64,000 nt of DNA, from positions 15,753,155-15,817,154 of the forward strand of contig OZ038480.1 in NCBI GenBank assembly GCA_964036315.1, read 5' to 3'. A program made the translations under genes and the position numbers. The notes beneath the pieces were generated by a model, which had not been told where the DNA came from, ran no database searches, and saw only the letters and a list, made by a program, of their open reading frames with translations. Positions 34,900-47,532 of this stretch are shown here, one piece after another (the first letter of the stretch is position 1; each line of letters begins with the position of its first letter). This DNA is from Acanthosepion esculentum. Its lineage: Eukaryota; Mollusca; Cephalopoda; Sepiida; Sepiidae.

Positions 34900-35470
34900 C
34901 TTACTGCCACACCAAGACAAGATAGCTTTAAGGAAAAGGGTCATATTTTTTATTATTAAAATAGATACAAAAGTATCTTGTTTAAGAAAAAGATTTTAGC
35001 CACCTTTCAGCAGACACTTCCTCAGAAACATAATCGTCAGCAATATAAAACAGAGATGCTGATAAGAAGAATTATTATCAACAACTGGTATTAAAAAATA
35101 TTTTCTGTCATACACAGGGCTAGGATGAGACTCCAATTAGACATCCTGGAGTCTATTATTATTAATATGCAATGCCCTACCCTGTGTAGACAATGAAATA
35201 TAGATTGGCCCTAATCGGGGAAACTACTGCCTGACTGGGAACATATTTAGTAATAATTTTTTTCTCCCCCCCCCCCCTTATGTGACTATTAGGTAATTTA
35301 TATATTATTAAAATATATATATATCATTAAAATATATACAAAAGTGATCATTTTCCCCCCAAAGAAAATATGAAAAATTATGTTTACATTGGAATTTCCG
35401 CAGGGGAATGGAAACAGATTTTATACCCATAGGCACTCGTTTCCTAACCCTAAACTAAAACACCAAACAG

Positions 35471-35508
<38 letters not shown>

Positions 35509-36806
35509 GGCATTGAAGGAGAAAGATTTGAGTCCGCAGATAGTTTGGAAGATTATAGGTTCCACATGTACTCCTAATCATCTTAGAGATAGGAGTGATT
35601 TATGTTTAGAAGAAAAAATTAGAATAATAAAATACAATAATCAAAGCCAACTATTGAATCAAAGGAATGAATTAGTATTAAAATGTTGACATAAAAACAA
35701 ATTCAAATTTCCATAATATTCACTCCCCTCTAACTCCTCAAATGTTGAAAGTATAACTAATTCTAATTCCTATATTTTATTCCCTCCCCCTATAACCACT
35801 TTACATTATATTAATTATAATCTATAAACTTCCCCTACTTTAATATCCCCCCAACTCTTTCCATTAATCCTTTTCATCCTTTTATCTATATTCTAATTTT
35901 TAAACCCCTTTTTATTCCTCTTTTAATTTTAAATTAATATTTCATTCTTCATATAACCCCAAATTAATGTCATAAGGTTAATATTCGGATTTAATTTTAT
36001 AAAACTTCTTCCTTTTAAGACAAATACCTTCCACCCTCCCCTGACCCCGTCTTGTGCCTGTCGTCTGACTGAAACATTGAAATGGATCAATTCTGTATTA
36101 GTTTTTTGACAGGTTGATTTTTTTTTAGCTTACACAGTTAAATTCTATTTCTCGCCCCTCCTAACTGTATAGACATAAACTCAGTCCACACCAGGGTTGA
36201 TAAAACAGACGACTGATATCTTTGTCTTCTGAAATAGGCTATTCCTCATATGAGGTAATTTTGGATTTTGTTATTTAATTATATTGCTCTATATTAATAA
36301 ATACATCAAGCTCATTTTTTGGATCAGTTTTAATATTTTATATTACTAGGATCCACTTGGATTATATACCTTGGATTTGTTACCTTTACTACATACATAT
36401 ATATATATATATTTTTTTTTTTTTTTGTTTAAAAAACAAAAAAAAAACACTACGCAATTACAATTATGTTTCAACACCATAAATGTGTCTCTTCAGGTAA
36501 TATTACATTACTGGTAAGTGAAAGATTAATTTAAATTAAAAAAGCAGAATACTTTAAAAAAAAAAAAATAAAAAAAAAAAAATATAGATTTGTAAGCTTT
36601 GCCATAATTAACCAATCAAATGTGACCAACACTAAATTCAAATTCAGGGGTAAATTTTTTTTTAATAGAGGTCATGACAAACTTGTCTGCATATAAAACC
36701 TAGACAATTTCCTTATGGGCAAATGCAGATTGTTACATTATTTCACAAGATGTATCAAAATCGGATGCACAAAATTCCCCAAGAAGCAAAAGAGATGGGG
36801 GATAGT

Positions 36807-36808
<2 letters not shown>
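34898..36808. other. A+T-rich stretch with a pyrimidine-biased segment
   Basis: From about 35720 to 36060 the plus strand is strongly C/T-rich with many CCC and CTTTT runs and few G. Short inverted pieces (ACACAGGGCTAGG near 35114 and CCTACCCTGTGTA near 35177) could pair. Poly(A) runs lie near 35478-35503 and 36555-36580. Confidence 0.5.
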
Positions 36809-36850
<42 letters not shown>

Positions 36851-37325
36851 CTTATCACCCCAAGCAAGGCTGGAAGCCACTAGCACGCAAGGGTTACAGA
36901 AGGTTTGGAGGAAGAGCAGATAGGAGTGGTAAAGGAGAGGATGTGGAGAAAGATAGTGGATCGATCAAGGCAAGGGGGTTACAGAAGATTTGGAGCGAGA
37001 GCAGATAGGAATGAAAGGTGAAAGGATGTGGAGAAGGGAAATGGATAGATCAAGGCAACTGGAGATGTCGATTGACATTACACTTAAATATTTGGAGATT
37101 GTATTTGTCAGGGAAACAGGAATAAGGAAGGGAGTTCCACAGGCGAGATGTGCGAGACATGAAGCTATTGGAGTAGAAGAGACGTCTACATCTAACAGTT
37201 TCAACGGTGAAGGGGTGGGAACGGGATGCCAGCCTCGTAGGATGTTTAAATTCAGGAGGCCTAGGAACCAGCGAAAGCAGCTCATCGGAGCAATTACCAT
37301 GAAAGTATTTGTAAAAAAGACAGAA
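36809..37325 (-). pseudogene. LINE 3' end with poly(T)-side tail and internal tandem duplication
   Basis: The 39-base poly(T) at 36809-36847 is the A-tail of a minus-strand LINE. Frames to 37300 encode VPRPPEFKH, an AARSHPF-like stretch (reads LASRSHPFTVETVRC), NSFMSRTSRLWNSLPYSCFP and NLQIFKCNVNRHL. This C-terminal block is shared with 41490-41830 and 60600-60740. An 87-bp piece of the 3' end is duplicated in tandem (36889-36975 and 36976-37062). The copy is 5'-truncated. Confidence 0.82.
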
Positions 37326-37497
37326 ACATAATGCTAGCTAGTTATATGATATTTCAGTTTCTTACATAAAATTTTGTAGTTGATAAATAAAAGACCTCTT
37401 TAAGAAATGGGAAAACAACTTGCAGTTTGAAAAAGAAAAAGAAAAAAAAGTTACATACAGTGGAATCATACTCCATTTATTCTCATTTTACCTGGAG

Positions 37498-37501
<4 letters not shown>

Positions 37502-37531
<30 letters not shown>
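37502..37531. repeat. (TA)n microsatellite
   Basis: About 15 TA units followed by a C run. Confidence 0.9.
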
Positions 37532-37533
<2 letters not shown>

Positions 37534-37566
37534 CCCCCCCCCTTTTTTTCTGAATCATTTTAAATT

Positions 37567-37805
37567 ATGTCTATTATGTCATGATTATTGGCAAGGAAAG
37601 TGGAATCAGTTATTCATGTTCAAATTTTAGCCTAGCCTTTGGCACAAATGCCATTGAGAAAGGCATGAATCTATTATCCCACTGCTAGAGGTAAATAGCT
37701 GGGTAGAGTGGTCTCTTTCGATATTCTTACGTGGCAACCAATCTAAAAGAAGGAAAACCAAATTGGGAAACAACTCCACTATTTTTCCCAAGAAGGCATG
37801 ACAAT
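37567..37805 (+). mobile_element. tRNA-derived SINE (family 1)
   Basis: The head contains AAGGAAAGTGGAATCAG and a B-box-like ATGTTCAAATTTTAG. The core GAGAAAGGCATGAATC and the CGTGGCAACCAATCTAAAAG block follow, and a tail ends at CAAGAAGGCATGACAATTC. Confidence 0.75.
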
Positions 37806-38101
37806 TCACAGATAATAAATAAAACGAAATCTATATCATGAATGGACAAGGCATTTTAGTAATCTTATATTATTTTCCATGGCAATGAGTTGTTTTTTTT
37901 TTAATTATATCACTGTAAAAAGAGTGTGCAGTTTTATCCAGGGCCATTATCAGTTTTTTTTTAATTACATTATAAAATTGTTAAAATATTTTGCTTTCTA
38001 CAAAAAGTGATGTTTCCCTATATTGATTATAATATATGAAAAAATATAGCTTTAAGTTATGCTATATTCATGGGATAAAGTGCTCAATATCAGAACGTAT
38101 G

Positions 38102-38253
38102 TAAATATAAAACTGAACATTTAAGTCAACACTCAAGTGACAGACTGTTTCATGCTAAACACAATCATCAGGCCATCTTGACAATTGCGTTTAGCATAAA
38201 ACAGTCTGTCACCTCTTAGTGTTGACTTCAATGTTCACTTTTATATTGATTAG

Positions 38254-38275
<22 letters not shown>
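38102..38275. repeat. Fold-back element (family A) next to (TA)n
   Basis: The left arm (38102-38175: AATATAAAACTGAACATTTA, CAGACTGTTTCATGCTAAAC) pairs with the right arm (38181-38249: TTTAGCATAAAACAGTCTGT...GTTCACTTTTATATT). A (TA)n run follows at 38254-38275. The flanking TATGGGATAAAGTGCTCAAT block and the arms match 60960-61160 closely, so this is a mobile family. Confidence 0.8.
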
Positions 38276-38284
<9 letters not shown>

Positions 38285-38404
38285 AACAAACAAACAATAT
38301 TATTTATATTATCATGCTATATCACCAGTTGGTATTTTTTTTTTTAATACTGAATATAAAATAAATGTATTTATTTAAATAGAAGTATAAGCAACATTCT
38401 CCTT

Positions 38405-39165
38405 CCTCAATATCACACACTCCTATGTATAACAGCTTCTCTGCAATTGTCCTAAAGAAATGTGATCCTGAACTGGCCCCTGTTCTCTCCAAACTTTACA
38501 ACAAATGTCTTGTTACTTCTTGCTTTCCAACTTGTTGAAAGTCCTCCTCTGTAGTCCCTGTCTTTAAGAACTCTGGAGAACCATCTAACACCTTGAATTA
38601 TTGTAGTTTCTTACTTCTTTTTGGCAAAATAATAGAGGCTCTAATCATTGTCAAATTGGTAAAGCATCTTACTTCGCTAAACTTCCTTTCAGATAAAAAA
38701 TATTGCTTCCATTTCTCCAGGTCTATGCATTAACAGCCTTCACAAAATTTGTCTATCAATGGCGATGCTAGGGCTGTGGCACCAGACATCTCAAAGGTGT
38801 TTGAGAGGTCAGCTTAGAATAGCTGCAGTATTAACCACAGGTGAGCTCTGTGGGTGTTGAACAAATGTGTCTGAGCAGGTATCTGCAACAGGGATTGAAC
38901 TAGCTAGATATAACTGTCAGTTCTATTTTAATAGTTTCTTTTCTTGCACTTCTTGTCTGTGGAATTCCCTTCTAATTTCTTCCTTCCTTGCCAACTACAA
39001 TCTTCAAAAATTAAAATGCAATCACCATCTCCTATCTTCCTGAATCCTATTCCTTTGTCTTTTCCTCACCTCAGTTTTCTCATTCTTTTACTCCCTGTAA
39101 CTTCCTGTATCTGAGTGGCATTTATTGCCTTGCTTGAGGTGAAATGATTAAAAAACTTTATTTTT
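38405..39165 (+). pseudogene. LINE copy with internal deletion and an inserted short repeat
   Basis: Broken plus-strand frames at 38420-38720 correspond to the LINE block around ELAPVLSKLYNKCL, CWKSSSVVP and a KIIEALI-like end. A piece matching the ALDISKAFDR block (reads APDISKVFERS) is at about 38779-38815. At 38815-38905 the repeat seen at 32925-33030 is inserted. LINE sequence resumes at about 38920 with the 3' end (ALLVCGIPF, then SGIYCLA) and an A-rich tail at 39145-39175. The endonuclease and most of the RT palm are absent. Confidence 0.7.
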
Positions 39166-39381
39166 ATATTTTATTTTCACCCGAATGCAAGTAAATTTAA
39201 TAAAAGGCACACTTATAAAATCTCTCTCTCTTATATATTGGTGGAAAATGTATAACAAAATGGGAAAGTTATCATATGATGCATTTCATCCTTTACGACT
39301 TCAAACTAAATTTGTTATGTTAGTGCAACTACATATGAATGAGGGGTACAAGAAATTTTTTAAAAATTTTTATAATGTAGA

Positions 39382-39527
39382 AGATTTCATTTAGATTTTT
39401 TCTTTCCATCACTTTTGTTATTAGATATCCCACACTGTGATATTAGATCTGCCAGGAATGGTGAAAATGTGGAATATCTAATAACAATAGTGATGGAAAC
39501 AAAAAGAAAAAGAATCTAAATGAAATC
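39382..39527. repeat. Fold-back palindrome, arms ~65 bp
   Basis: GATTTCATTTAGATTTTTTC with TCCATCACTTTTGTTATTAG pairs with CTAATAACAATAGTGATGGA and AATCTAAATGAAATC. Related single-arm sequence is at 27098-27260. Confidence 0.75.
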
Positions 39528-39667
39528 AGCTAGATTATATATTAATAAAAAAATTTCAATTTAAAATTTCCAGTATCCCAAATTTAGTCTGAAGTCCTAA
39601 AGGACAAAACACATCACACAAAAACTTTTTCCATTTCTATACATTTTCCAAAAATATTGTTCTTGAG

Positions 39668-39668
<1 letters not shown>

Positions 39669-39713
<45 letters not shown>
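39669..39713. repeat. (TA)n microsatellite
   Basis: About 22 TA units. Confidence 0.95.
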
Positions 39714-39716
<3 letters not shown>

Positions 39717-41469
39717 CACACACACACAAAGTGTGTGTACAACTTTCAGCATGTTTTAACATTAGAAAAAAAAAACTGTGCACAATGCGCAATTCTAATG
39801 GCAAATGTGAGCAATTCAAACACCAAAATGCAAAAGAAATCCTTTTTATTTTGCAAGTATTCTATTTTTCATATCCACAGTGACAAAGATAATTATAAAA
39901 TATAATCCATTCTTGCATGATATAAACAAACTACAAAGTGTTGTCTAAAAAAAAAAAAAAAAAAAAAAAAACACACTTATCTTCAGTTTGCTCTTTACAG
40001 ACTGTCAGCTTTTCCATCTCATTTATCTAATATGAAATATATATTTGATTTCTCTTTTTCTATTTATTCTTCATGTGTTTGGTATACAATTAATGGATTT
40101 ATTTTTAATCCAAATGTTATTATAATGGATACTTCATACCTGAAATAAACCAAAATAGGGTGTCTATTTCAAATATGAAGTATCCACCATAATAGCTTTT
40201 GAAGTAATAAATATGTTTGCTATGAAAATAAGGTTATTAGTGAGTGAATAATGAGCCAATAGGATTAAATATTTAATATTTGCTTTTATAGGAATTAAAT
40301 TTCACACACACACACACACACAACAACCAATAAAATCCCATCAGAAGGTTTAAACAATCATTACATGGGCAAATACTGCCAAAATACTTGTGAACATAGT
40401 TGTAAACCTACCATGTGTTATTTTTTAACCATTTAGAAAATAACAATAACTCCCTTCACCACTCCCGCAAATTTGAGAAAAAGATTTTTGCAAGCCAGTA
40501 TGAAATTATTTTCTAACTAATGAAAACCTTGTAACCAGAAAAGTCCACACCTCTATGTGAAATTAGATTTTGAATCCTTTTACAGATATAAAAATAGAAG
40601 CATACTGCTTCTTGAAGCTAAAAACAATTTGGGAGGCTAGGTTGATTTACACATGCATACACATGCACACAATGGAAGAAAACAACAGCGGAAGCAGCCA
40701 ACTAAGAACTTGTCCACGCACACAACAGAAGAGATTAAACAGTAGCCACCTACTAAGCCTTTGTTTACAAACTCACATATTAGGCTGACCATCATAAAGT
40801 AAGTCTGTCCGCACATTTCACTTAGCACTAAGAACAATTACTTTATAAAACAAACTTCACAACAAGAAAAATTGAACCTTTTATTACTATTATATATTTC
40901 TGAAAAGAATATATAAAATGTTATTTCAACTGATGTTCTGCTTCTACTTTTCCTCCAGAAAATAAACTTTTAAGTTTCATTTAAAAGATGCAATGTTATT
41001 AAATATTTAATATCCAACACTCAGATAAAAACAAGAACCTGGGTAGACGGATCCCAACACCTTATATCATAATGCCCATTTCATATTGTCTGAAAATGTC
41101 CCTGTAACTGGTCAGATTTAAAAAGGCAGGGAGGAAGGCATTACAGCACCCCAAACTCAACTGTATGGGCTCAGTTCACTTGCCAGAATAGTAGTCACTA
41201 TGAATAGGTTGATTTTAGGTGCTTGCCAGAGAATGGTTTTGGGGCTACCTATTCATATCTGGTGATCTTGTTTCAAATTTGGCTTCATAGCAAAACAAAT
41301 ATCACTTTAGTTAGATGAAAGCAAGGATTCTATGAAACTTAACAAATATGAGAAGTTTTTGGGGGTTTTTTTTACGGTGGAATAAGGGCTTCTTTTAAAT
41401 GGGCATCATTTTTTTCGTCTCTCAGCAAAGAAAAAAAAATACATAATTAAAAAAAATAAACTTACTCAA
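39714..41469. other. A+T-rich stretch; hairpin at 40118-40193
   Basis: TTATTATAATGGATACTTCA pairs with TGAAGTATCCACCATAATA around a ~35-base loop. A (CA)n run is at 40302-40322 and poly(A) at about 39950-39971. No gene was supported. Confidence 0.5.
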
Positions 41470-44290
41470 AGTTTTTTTTTTTTAAATATCAGTATCTCCC
41501 CATGTCAGGCAGTAAAGCCACTAAAACACAAGGGGTTACAAGGTGTGGTGGAATTAGGAACAGAAACAAAAGTAATGAGTAGAAAGAGAAGACATTTAAA
41601 TTTTTGCAGATTAAAGTTGGCTGGAAAGCATGGAGATGAAAGTGGGTTCCACAAGCAAGAAGTGCAAGAAAAGAAACTGTTAGCATAGAACTTACAGTTA
41701 CATCTAGCCAGCTCTACTATCAATTGAGATCTCAATGCTAGCCTAGTACTGCATTTAAATTCAAAAACTCTGGGTACAATAGTGACAAGCTCATCTGAAT
41801 TACCATGAAAGTATTTATAGAAAAAAGCTCAGAGAGACAACCTTACAGCAGTAGGAAAGTGACTGAAGCCAAGGTACCAGATCAGGATCAATAATATTGC
41901 TGATTCTTCTTTGGGTCTTATCAAAAGAGCTGGAGGCAAATAGCAGGGGCACCAGACCATATGTGGCAGCAATATTCTAAGCATGGACATTTGGTAGACA
42001 TTGATATGTAAGATAGATTCTGGAGAGAAAAATTGTCTCATATAACACTGACAAAGTTGACTTAGCAATGGATTCAATATAGTCTTTCCACTTTATGCCA
42101 GCTGAGAACGTTAGTCCAAGAAGTCACACTGAGTCATGCTGATGGAAGGCAGAGAAGGGTCTCTCAGATGATTAATAGAGAGATGTTTAGTTCTGGAGGT
42201 GTTAAAATTAACAAGCCGTCTTTTGCTCCAGTTAACGACGGACAAGAGGTTGTTTTGGACATCGACTGTCATTTTGGCCTTATCAGACTGATCAGCCTTA
42301 CTATAAAGAGAGGAATGGTTGTGTCGTCAGCATATATACTGAATTGAGAGCTGATATCATCAGGAAGGTGATTAATGAAAATTAAAAACAATGTAGGACG
42401 AAGAATGGAGCCCTGGGGGACAAAAGGATGTAGACAAGTAGCATTAGTACAAAAAGATGTAGACAAGTAGCTGTTCAGGATAACTTTCATTTCACAATTT
42501 GATAGGAAAGACTGGATCAGTTCAAAAATGTGTCTGGAGACACTGTAACTTTTCAGCTTGTGGAGAAGACCTTCTATGCCAAACTTTATCAAAGGCTTTC
42601 AAGATGTCCAAACCTACAGCCCAGGCTTCACCGTTTTTTATCTAGAGCATGATAGACTCTTTCCGCAATTATTGTCAGTACATCAGCAGTTGACCTTGAG
42701 AAACAAAAGCCATATCACTTATCCGAGAAAAGGCCCTGCAATGAGAGATGCTGAACCAATTCTGCCTTGATTAGGGCCTCTAGGAGTTTCCACAGAAAGC
42801 GGTAGGAAACTAATAAGCCAATAATTAGAAGGGTCAGATGGGTCACCAGTTTCTTAGAAACTGGAACAACAGACGAGGACTTCCAGCAGGCAGGAAAAAG
42901 CAGCAAGGCATTTATTATATCTTTTAGAGAGAACAGGGGCCAATTCAGGAACATACTTTTTGACTATTACAGGGATACTATCAGATTCACATGCTTTGTG
43001 GGGATCTAGGTTAGAGATGATAGCAGAAACCATGGAAGGGGTTATATGCATATCACTCAGATTCAGTTCTATGTGGAAAGTTAGGCAGGAATACTCCAGA
43101 TGAGTCAAGGGTATAGTTTGAGGAGAATTTACGAGCAAAGCATTCAGCTTCATCAGTAGATGACAACAGCTCAAATCTATTAAAGAGGGGAGGAATAGAG
43201 ATCTTGCACTTATTTAATACCCTATTACAGAGCCGCCAGTAATCACAAGAACCAAAGTTGTTGAAGGCTATGTGGTGCCTCATTCTCTCAGCAAACAGGG
43301 ACTTAGCTCCTTCAAAGACTCACATTTATTACAAGCAGTAACAAATAAGCACTTGTTGTGATGAGAGCAGTCACACTGATATTGCCGAAAACAGTGGTTC
43401 CTGTGTGCTAATAGCAGTCAAGTATGCTGGTATGAACCATGGAAAAGATTGAGGTTTCACCTGTATTTCTGAGAAGGGATGAAAGCATCCATGCCAGCTT
43501 TGACCCAGGAAGAAACTTCAGTGGTGTAATTTTCAATTGGGAGGTTAAAGATGTCAGTCCAAGGGGCATCATGAAGAAAATCACAGAGTGAGTCCCAATC
43601 AGCATGTTGGTAATGGAAAGAGGGCTTATGGATGGAGGGTTCCTGTTTAATGGATGATTGGAGTGAAATATCAACAAATACCACAGAGTGGTCAGAGTTA
43701 CCAAGAGGGCAGTGTTGCGACGCACGGCAAGAGCCAGGAGAGGAGGTGAGGAATAAATCAAGTAGAGATACCTGTTGCTCAGTTTTGCTAGGGAAATGAG
43801 TAGCTGACAATTTGAGTGAGGGATTGGGCAATGGAAAAATTTAATGTCTGAATACCAACAATAGAATGTTTCAGCTACATGTCATGGCGAGCATTAAAGT
43901 CCCCAAAGACAAAGATGCTCACAGATAGAGAGAAAGTGCCTTTTCTATATTGTCAGCTATTATGTCTAATACACTGTAGTCCTAAAAGGAGGGGGAGCAA
44001 TAAAGAAAAAAGAGATAGCTAACAGAAAACTGGAAGCACATGAAAGAATAGTCATGAGCCTCAAGAGACAATTCCCCGACCACTAGATTATCCCGGATGT
44101 AGACACCAAAGCCATGCATGTGAATATTGGAATCTTTTCAGCAGAGGGAAAGAATCTGGAACCAAGAATTCATTGCTAGCAATGGAAGAATCTAAGTTGG
44201 TTTTACAAAAGGCAAAGATATCAAGTGACTGTTCAGAGAAAAGATTCTATGCTGCAGAAGTTGGAACAGATACCCTGAACATTGGAAGAA
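41470..44290 (-). pseudogene. Near full-length ORF2 of an APE-type LINE (CR1/Jockey-like), decayed
   Basis: Read leftward from 44290, broken frames first give the endonuclease: HGFGVYIRDN, then FVFGDFNARHD near 43915-43870 followed by a stop, then SLLDLFLT and GNSDHSVVF near 43740-43650 (the SDH catalytic motif intact). A long spacer leads to the RT: DPHKACESDSIPV, ELAPVLS, a FDRVWH-type region now broken, PQGSILRPTLFLIFINHLPDD, IYADDTTI at about 42345-42322 (YADD intact), then SPESILH and a QRRISNIIDPDL-type block, and the C-terminal NSFFSCTSCLWNPL near 41690. The 3' end at 41470 has a T run. A 21-bp piece (AGATGTAGACAAGTAG) is locally duplicated near 42428-42475. At least six frame breaks make it inactive. 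ORF1 was not seen. Confidence 0.85.
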
Positions 44291-47200
44291 GAATGTGGGG
44301 GGGGGGGGCTTTTTGTTTATTGGTTTAGTTGTATTTCTTTTTGTTGGGTTTTCTATGAGATTCATTTTAGGGAGAGAGAACGAAGACCACTATTATAATT
44401 GTCACCATCTTTCGTCAATGGCAATACAAACCAACCAGACCAGGGTAAGGCTAAGAACAGAGGGATCAACTCCATAATCCATTTACACAAAGAGACTGGA
44501 GTAATATTCAAAATTGAATAATTTTTAAACAGCATGTAAAATTTCAGAAGCATGTGAAAAAATAGCTACAGAAAAAAGAGACAAAGAAAATCCAGAAAAA
44601 GCAGCAAAACTCAAAACATCTTTCTAAAATAGCATTTTTTGCAGACGTAGTAGAAAATAAATCACATGCTACAATGAGAGAATTTTCAACTGGTTTGATT
44701 AAATACAAAAGGGGGGGGCTATGTCTGAAAACATATACGAGATTTTCCAATAAGTTGTACTTGTAATAAATGAGTTAAAAATTAAAAAAAAAAAAAAAAG
44801 ACTGCTCGTCTCCAAAGCGATTCCCTTTTCATTCAAAGAGGAAAAAAGCAAAGCGGCCCAGATCAAAAGGTTCCCCGATAACGGAAAAGTGAAAATACAT
44901 GCCATCTTCTACGAGTCAATATTCTTGTATTTCTTTTTCTCCTGTGTAAACTATGACACATCACAATTTATGCCCATTTCTTTGGACATTTTTTCAAATA
45001 TTAAGACGGTTTATTAGTAAGAGTTCTGTTAAAAAAAAATATACATCCACAAAAACTCAATTTTTTTTTCATATAGCTTTCTTTTTATAAAACTTTATAA
45101 AACTGTTGTAAAAATACAATGTAAATAAATAATATTTTAAAATTGTAGTTTCACATTTTACAAGTTTTTAACTTAACAGAACTATAAGTTTAATTAATTC
45201 AATTGTAACTCAATGGCTAACGCCACTGTAAGACATTTATTTTTTTTAAAGTTTAAAAAATAAATGAGAAAAAAAAAAAAAGTCAAAGCAAACAATATAT
45301 TTTTTAGCTAATTTTAATTAAATTGAAATTAAAAATTGCTATATTTATTTCCTTTTAGAAAAAGCTTTATAAAAATCTCAAATGTTTAGCGCCAATTTTA
45401 TAGGCTTTCATCATTTTTTTAAAAAAGTGATTTGAATATTGACTAAATGTTATTTTTAAACTTATAGAAAAAAAAAGTATAAAAAACCCTTCTGCTACAA
45501 TTTTTGTAAATAAATATCACCTGAATAATTACTAACATTTTTTATATTCAATCGGCACGATTAAAAAGATAAAAAAAAAAATATTTGATGTAAAAAACAG
45601 AAATGTCAGAGATTGTGACGGCATATTTTTTTATTTATTATGTCTTCTAAATTTATTTTATACGAGTAAATATTTTTCAATTATTTTCCTATTGTGCATT
45701 TTCCTTCTCGAGCTTTAAACATTTCAATGAAAATGTATTATAAAAATAAAAAAATATATATATATTTTCCAAACGTAACATTTTTAAAAAATGTTAGGAA
45801 AATGAGAAAACATCAAAGTATAAAAATTTATTTTGCTTTTTTCAATCAAACATAAATTTGTTTTTTTAAAAGTTTCAAGTTTCAAACTCAAAGTAATCGA
45901 TTTTCTTTCAATACACCTTTCTTTACAGAGAAAGAAATGTTTTTTTTTTTAATTGATCTGAATTATTATGGACTTCATGACAAAAGTCATTTTTGATGAA
46001 ACCTTTGATTGAAACGTTAAAGTAAAAATAAAAAAAATTCCTTTTTTTTTAAAGTTTTTTTTTTTAGGCGTAAATAAAAAAAACTAATAATGGGATTGAT
46101 CATGAATTTTTTGTATCAGTTATCCTGGATTAATGTGCAGATATTTAGAAAATTGTCAATATTTTAACATTTTTCTAAGTGGATTCAAAAAGGATTAGTG
46201 AAAAAGAAAAGTCAAAGTGGATTATTGTTGACAATTTGTACAGATACTAAACATTTTAACACCAACAACAAACATTTTAAATAAACGTTTAAATCGGAAA
46301 AATCATTTAATAATTATCGATAAAATAAATAATAATATTTGAATGAAGTAATAATACTGCCCATAAAGATTTCATTTATTTTAAATGCATTTTTTCCACG
46401 TTTTTTTTTTTTTAAGAACGTTAGAAACACATTCATGATTCAATCTTGAACCCTGTGAGTTCCTCACCCCAGCAATCGAGAAACAAGTGGACGGGGTTTT
46501 TTTTTTTAATGCATTTATCAACCTGCAACAAAAGAAAAAAGAAAAACACTAATCCCTACCCAAACATTTTGTGAGAAACCCACACCTGACACGAAAAGAA
46601 AAGGAAACATGATAAAAAAAATGAACAAAAGAATGTGAATCTTATGTGGTCAATATTTGAGGGTTACTTTTTTTTTTAGTAGTACCCGGGACCCCTGAAC
46701 GCCAAAAAAAAGAAAAAGAAACAAGGTTTTTTTGGGGTTTTTTTTTTAATCAAAATTTATGTTCTAAAAAGATGGAAATTTTTTTAAAAAATACTTTGTT
46801 CCTTCCTCTTAAAATAGTAACAAACCTTTTGATGATAAAATTTTGTTTTCATCAAGTTTGGGGTCTTTTTCATCATGCTATGTATGTTGCTTCATTTTCA
46901 GTGAAACCGTAAATAATCCTAGATTAAATAACTTATTGTTTATTTTTGTCTCTAAATAAAATAATTTTTAATAATGTTATTCATCAATCTCCCTTCTTTG
47001 TTCAATTCTCCGTTCGTGACAGGATTTTTTATTTAAAATAATTTTTATTCAATCAAAAAAAAAAAAAAAAAAAAAAAAAGACTAAAGTACAAGTTAGTAA
47101 CAGAACTGAAGAAAAATGAACATTTAGGACAGGTAGTGTTTTTTTGTTTTTTTTTGTCAGTGTCCTACTGTTTTCGTTATTTACAAAAATTTTACCTAAA

Positions 47201-47470
47201 ACTTTTAAATTTCTTATGTTAAAAAAATACAGTAATAAAAATAAAGATAAAAAACATTAAAAAAAAAAAAAGTTAATGATCCGCGAGTCGAAATTCACAA
47301 AATTTAATAAAGAAAAAAAAAAAAAAAAAAAAGGATCGATTTAAAAAAAAAAAAAAAAAAAAATGGATCGATCTAAAATAAATAAAAAGAAAACGAATAA
47401 AAATATCTTCATTAAAAAAATATGTCCAATGACCTACTTAAAAATAAAATCAGGTAAAAAAAAAAAAAAA
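44291..47470. other. Extremely A/T-homopolymer-rich stretch
   Basis: Runs of A or T of 8 or more bases occur every ~50-100 bases from about 44990 to 47470. Almost no repeat relatives were seen except 46725-46885, a single copy of the terminal arm of the 23113-25047 element. If the exon at 47533-47731 is real, this would be its intron 1. Confidence 0.5.
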
Positions 47471-47532
47471 TCAAAACAGCAATTTTTTTTTAATAAAAAA
47501 ATGTTTATAGAAAAGAAAATCCAGGTACGTAC

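Noticed and set aside
34708..34944. ORFs made of IYIYIY repeats (also 37427, 39657, 53544, 60777)
   Set aside because: They are translations of (TA)n microsatellites.
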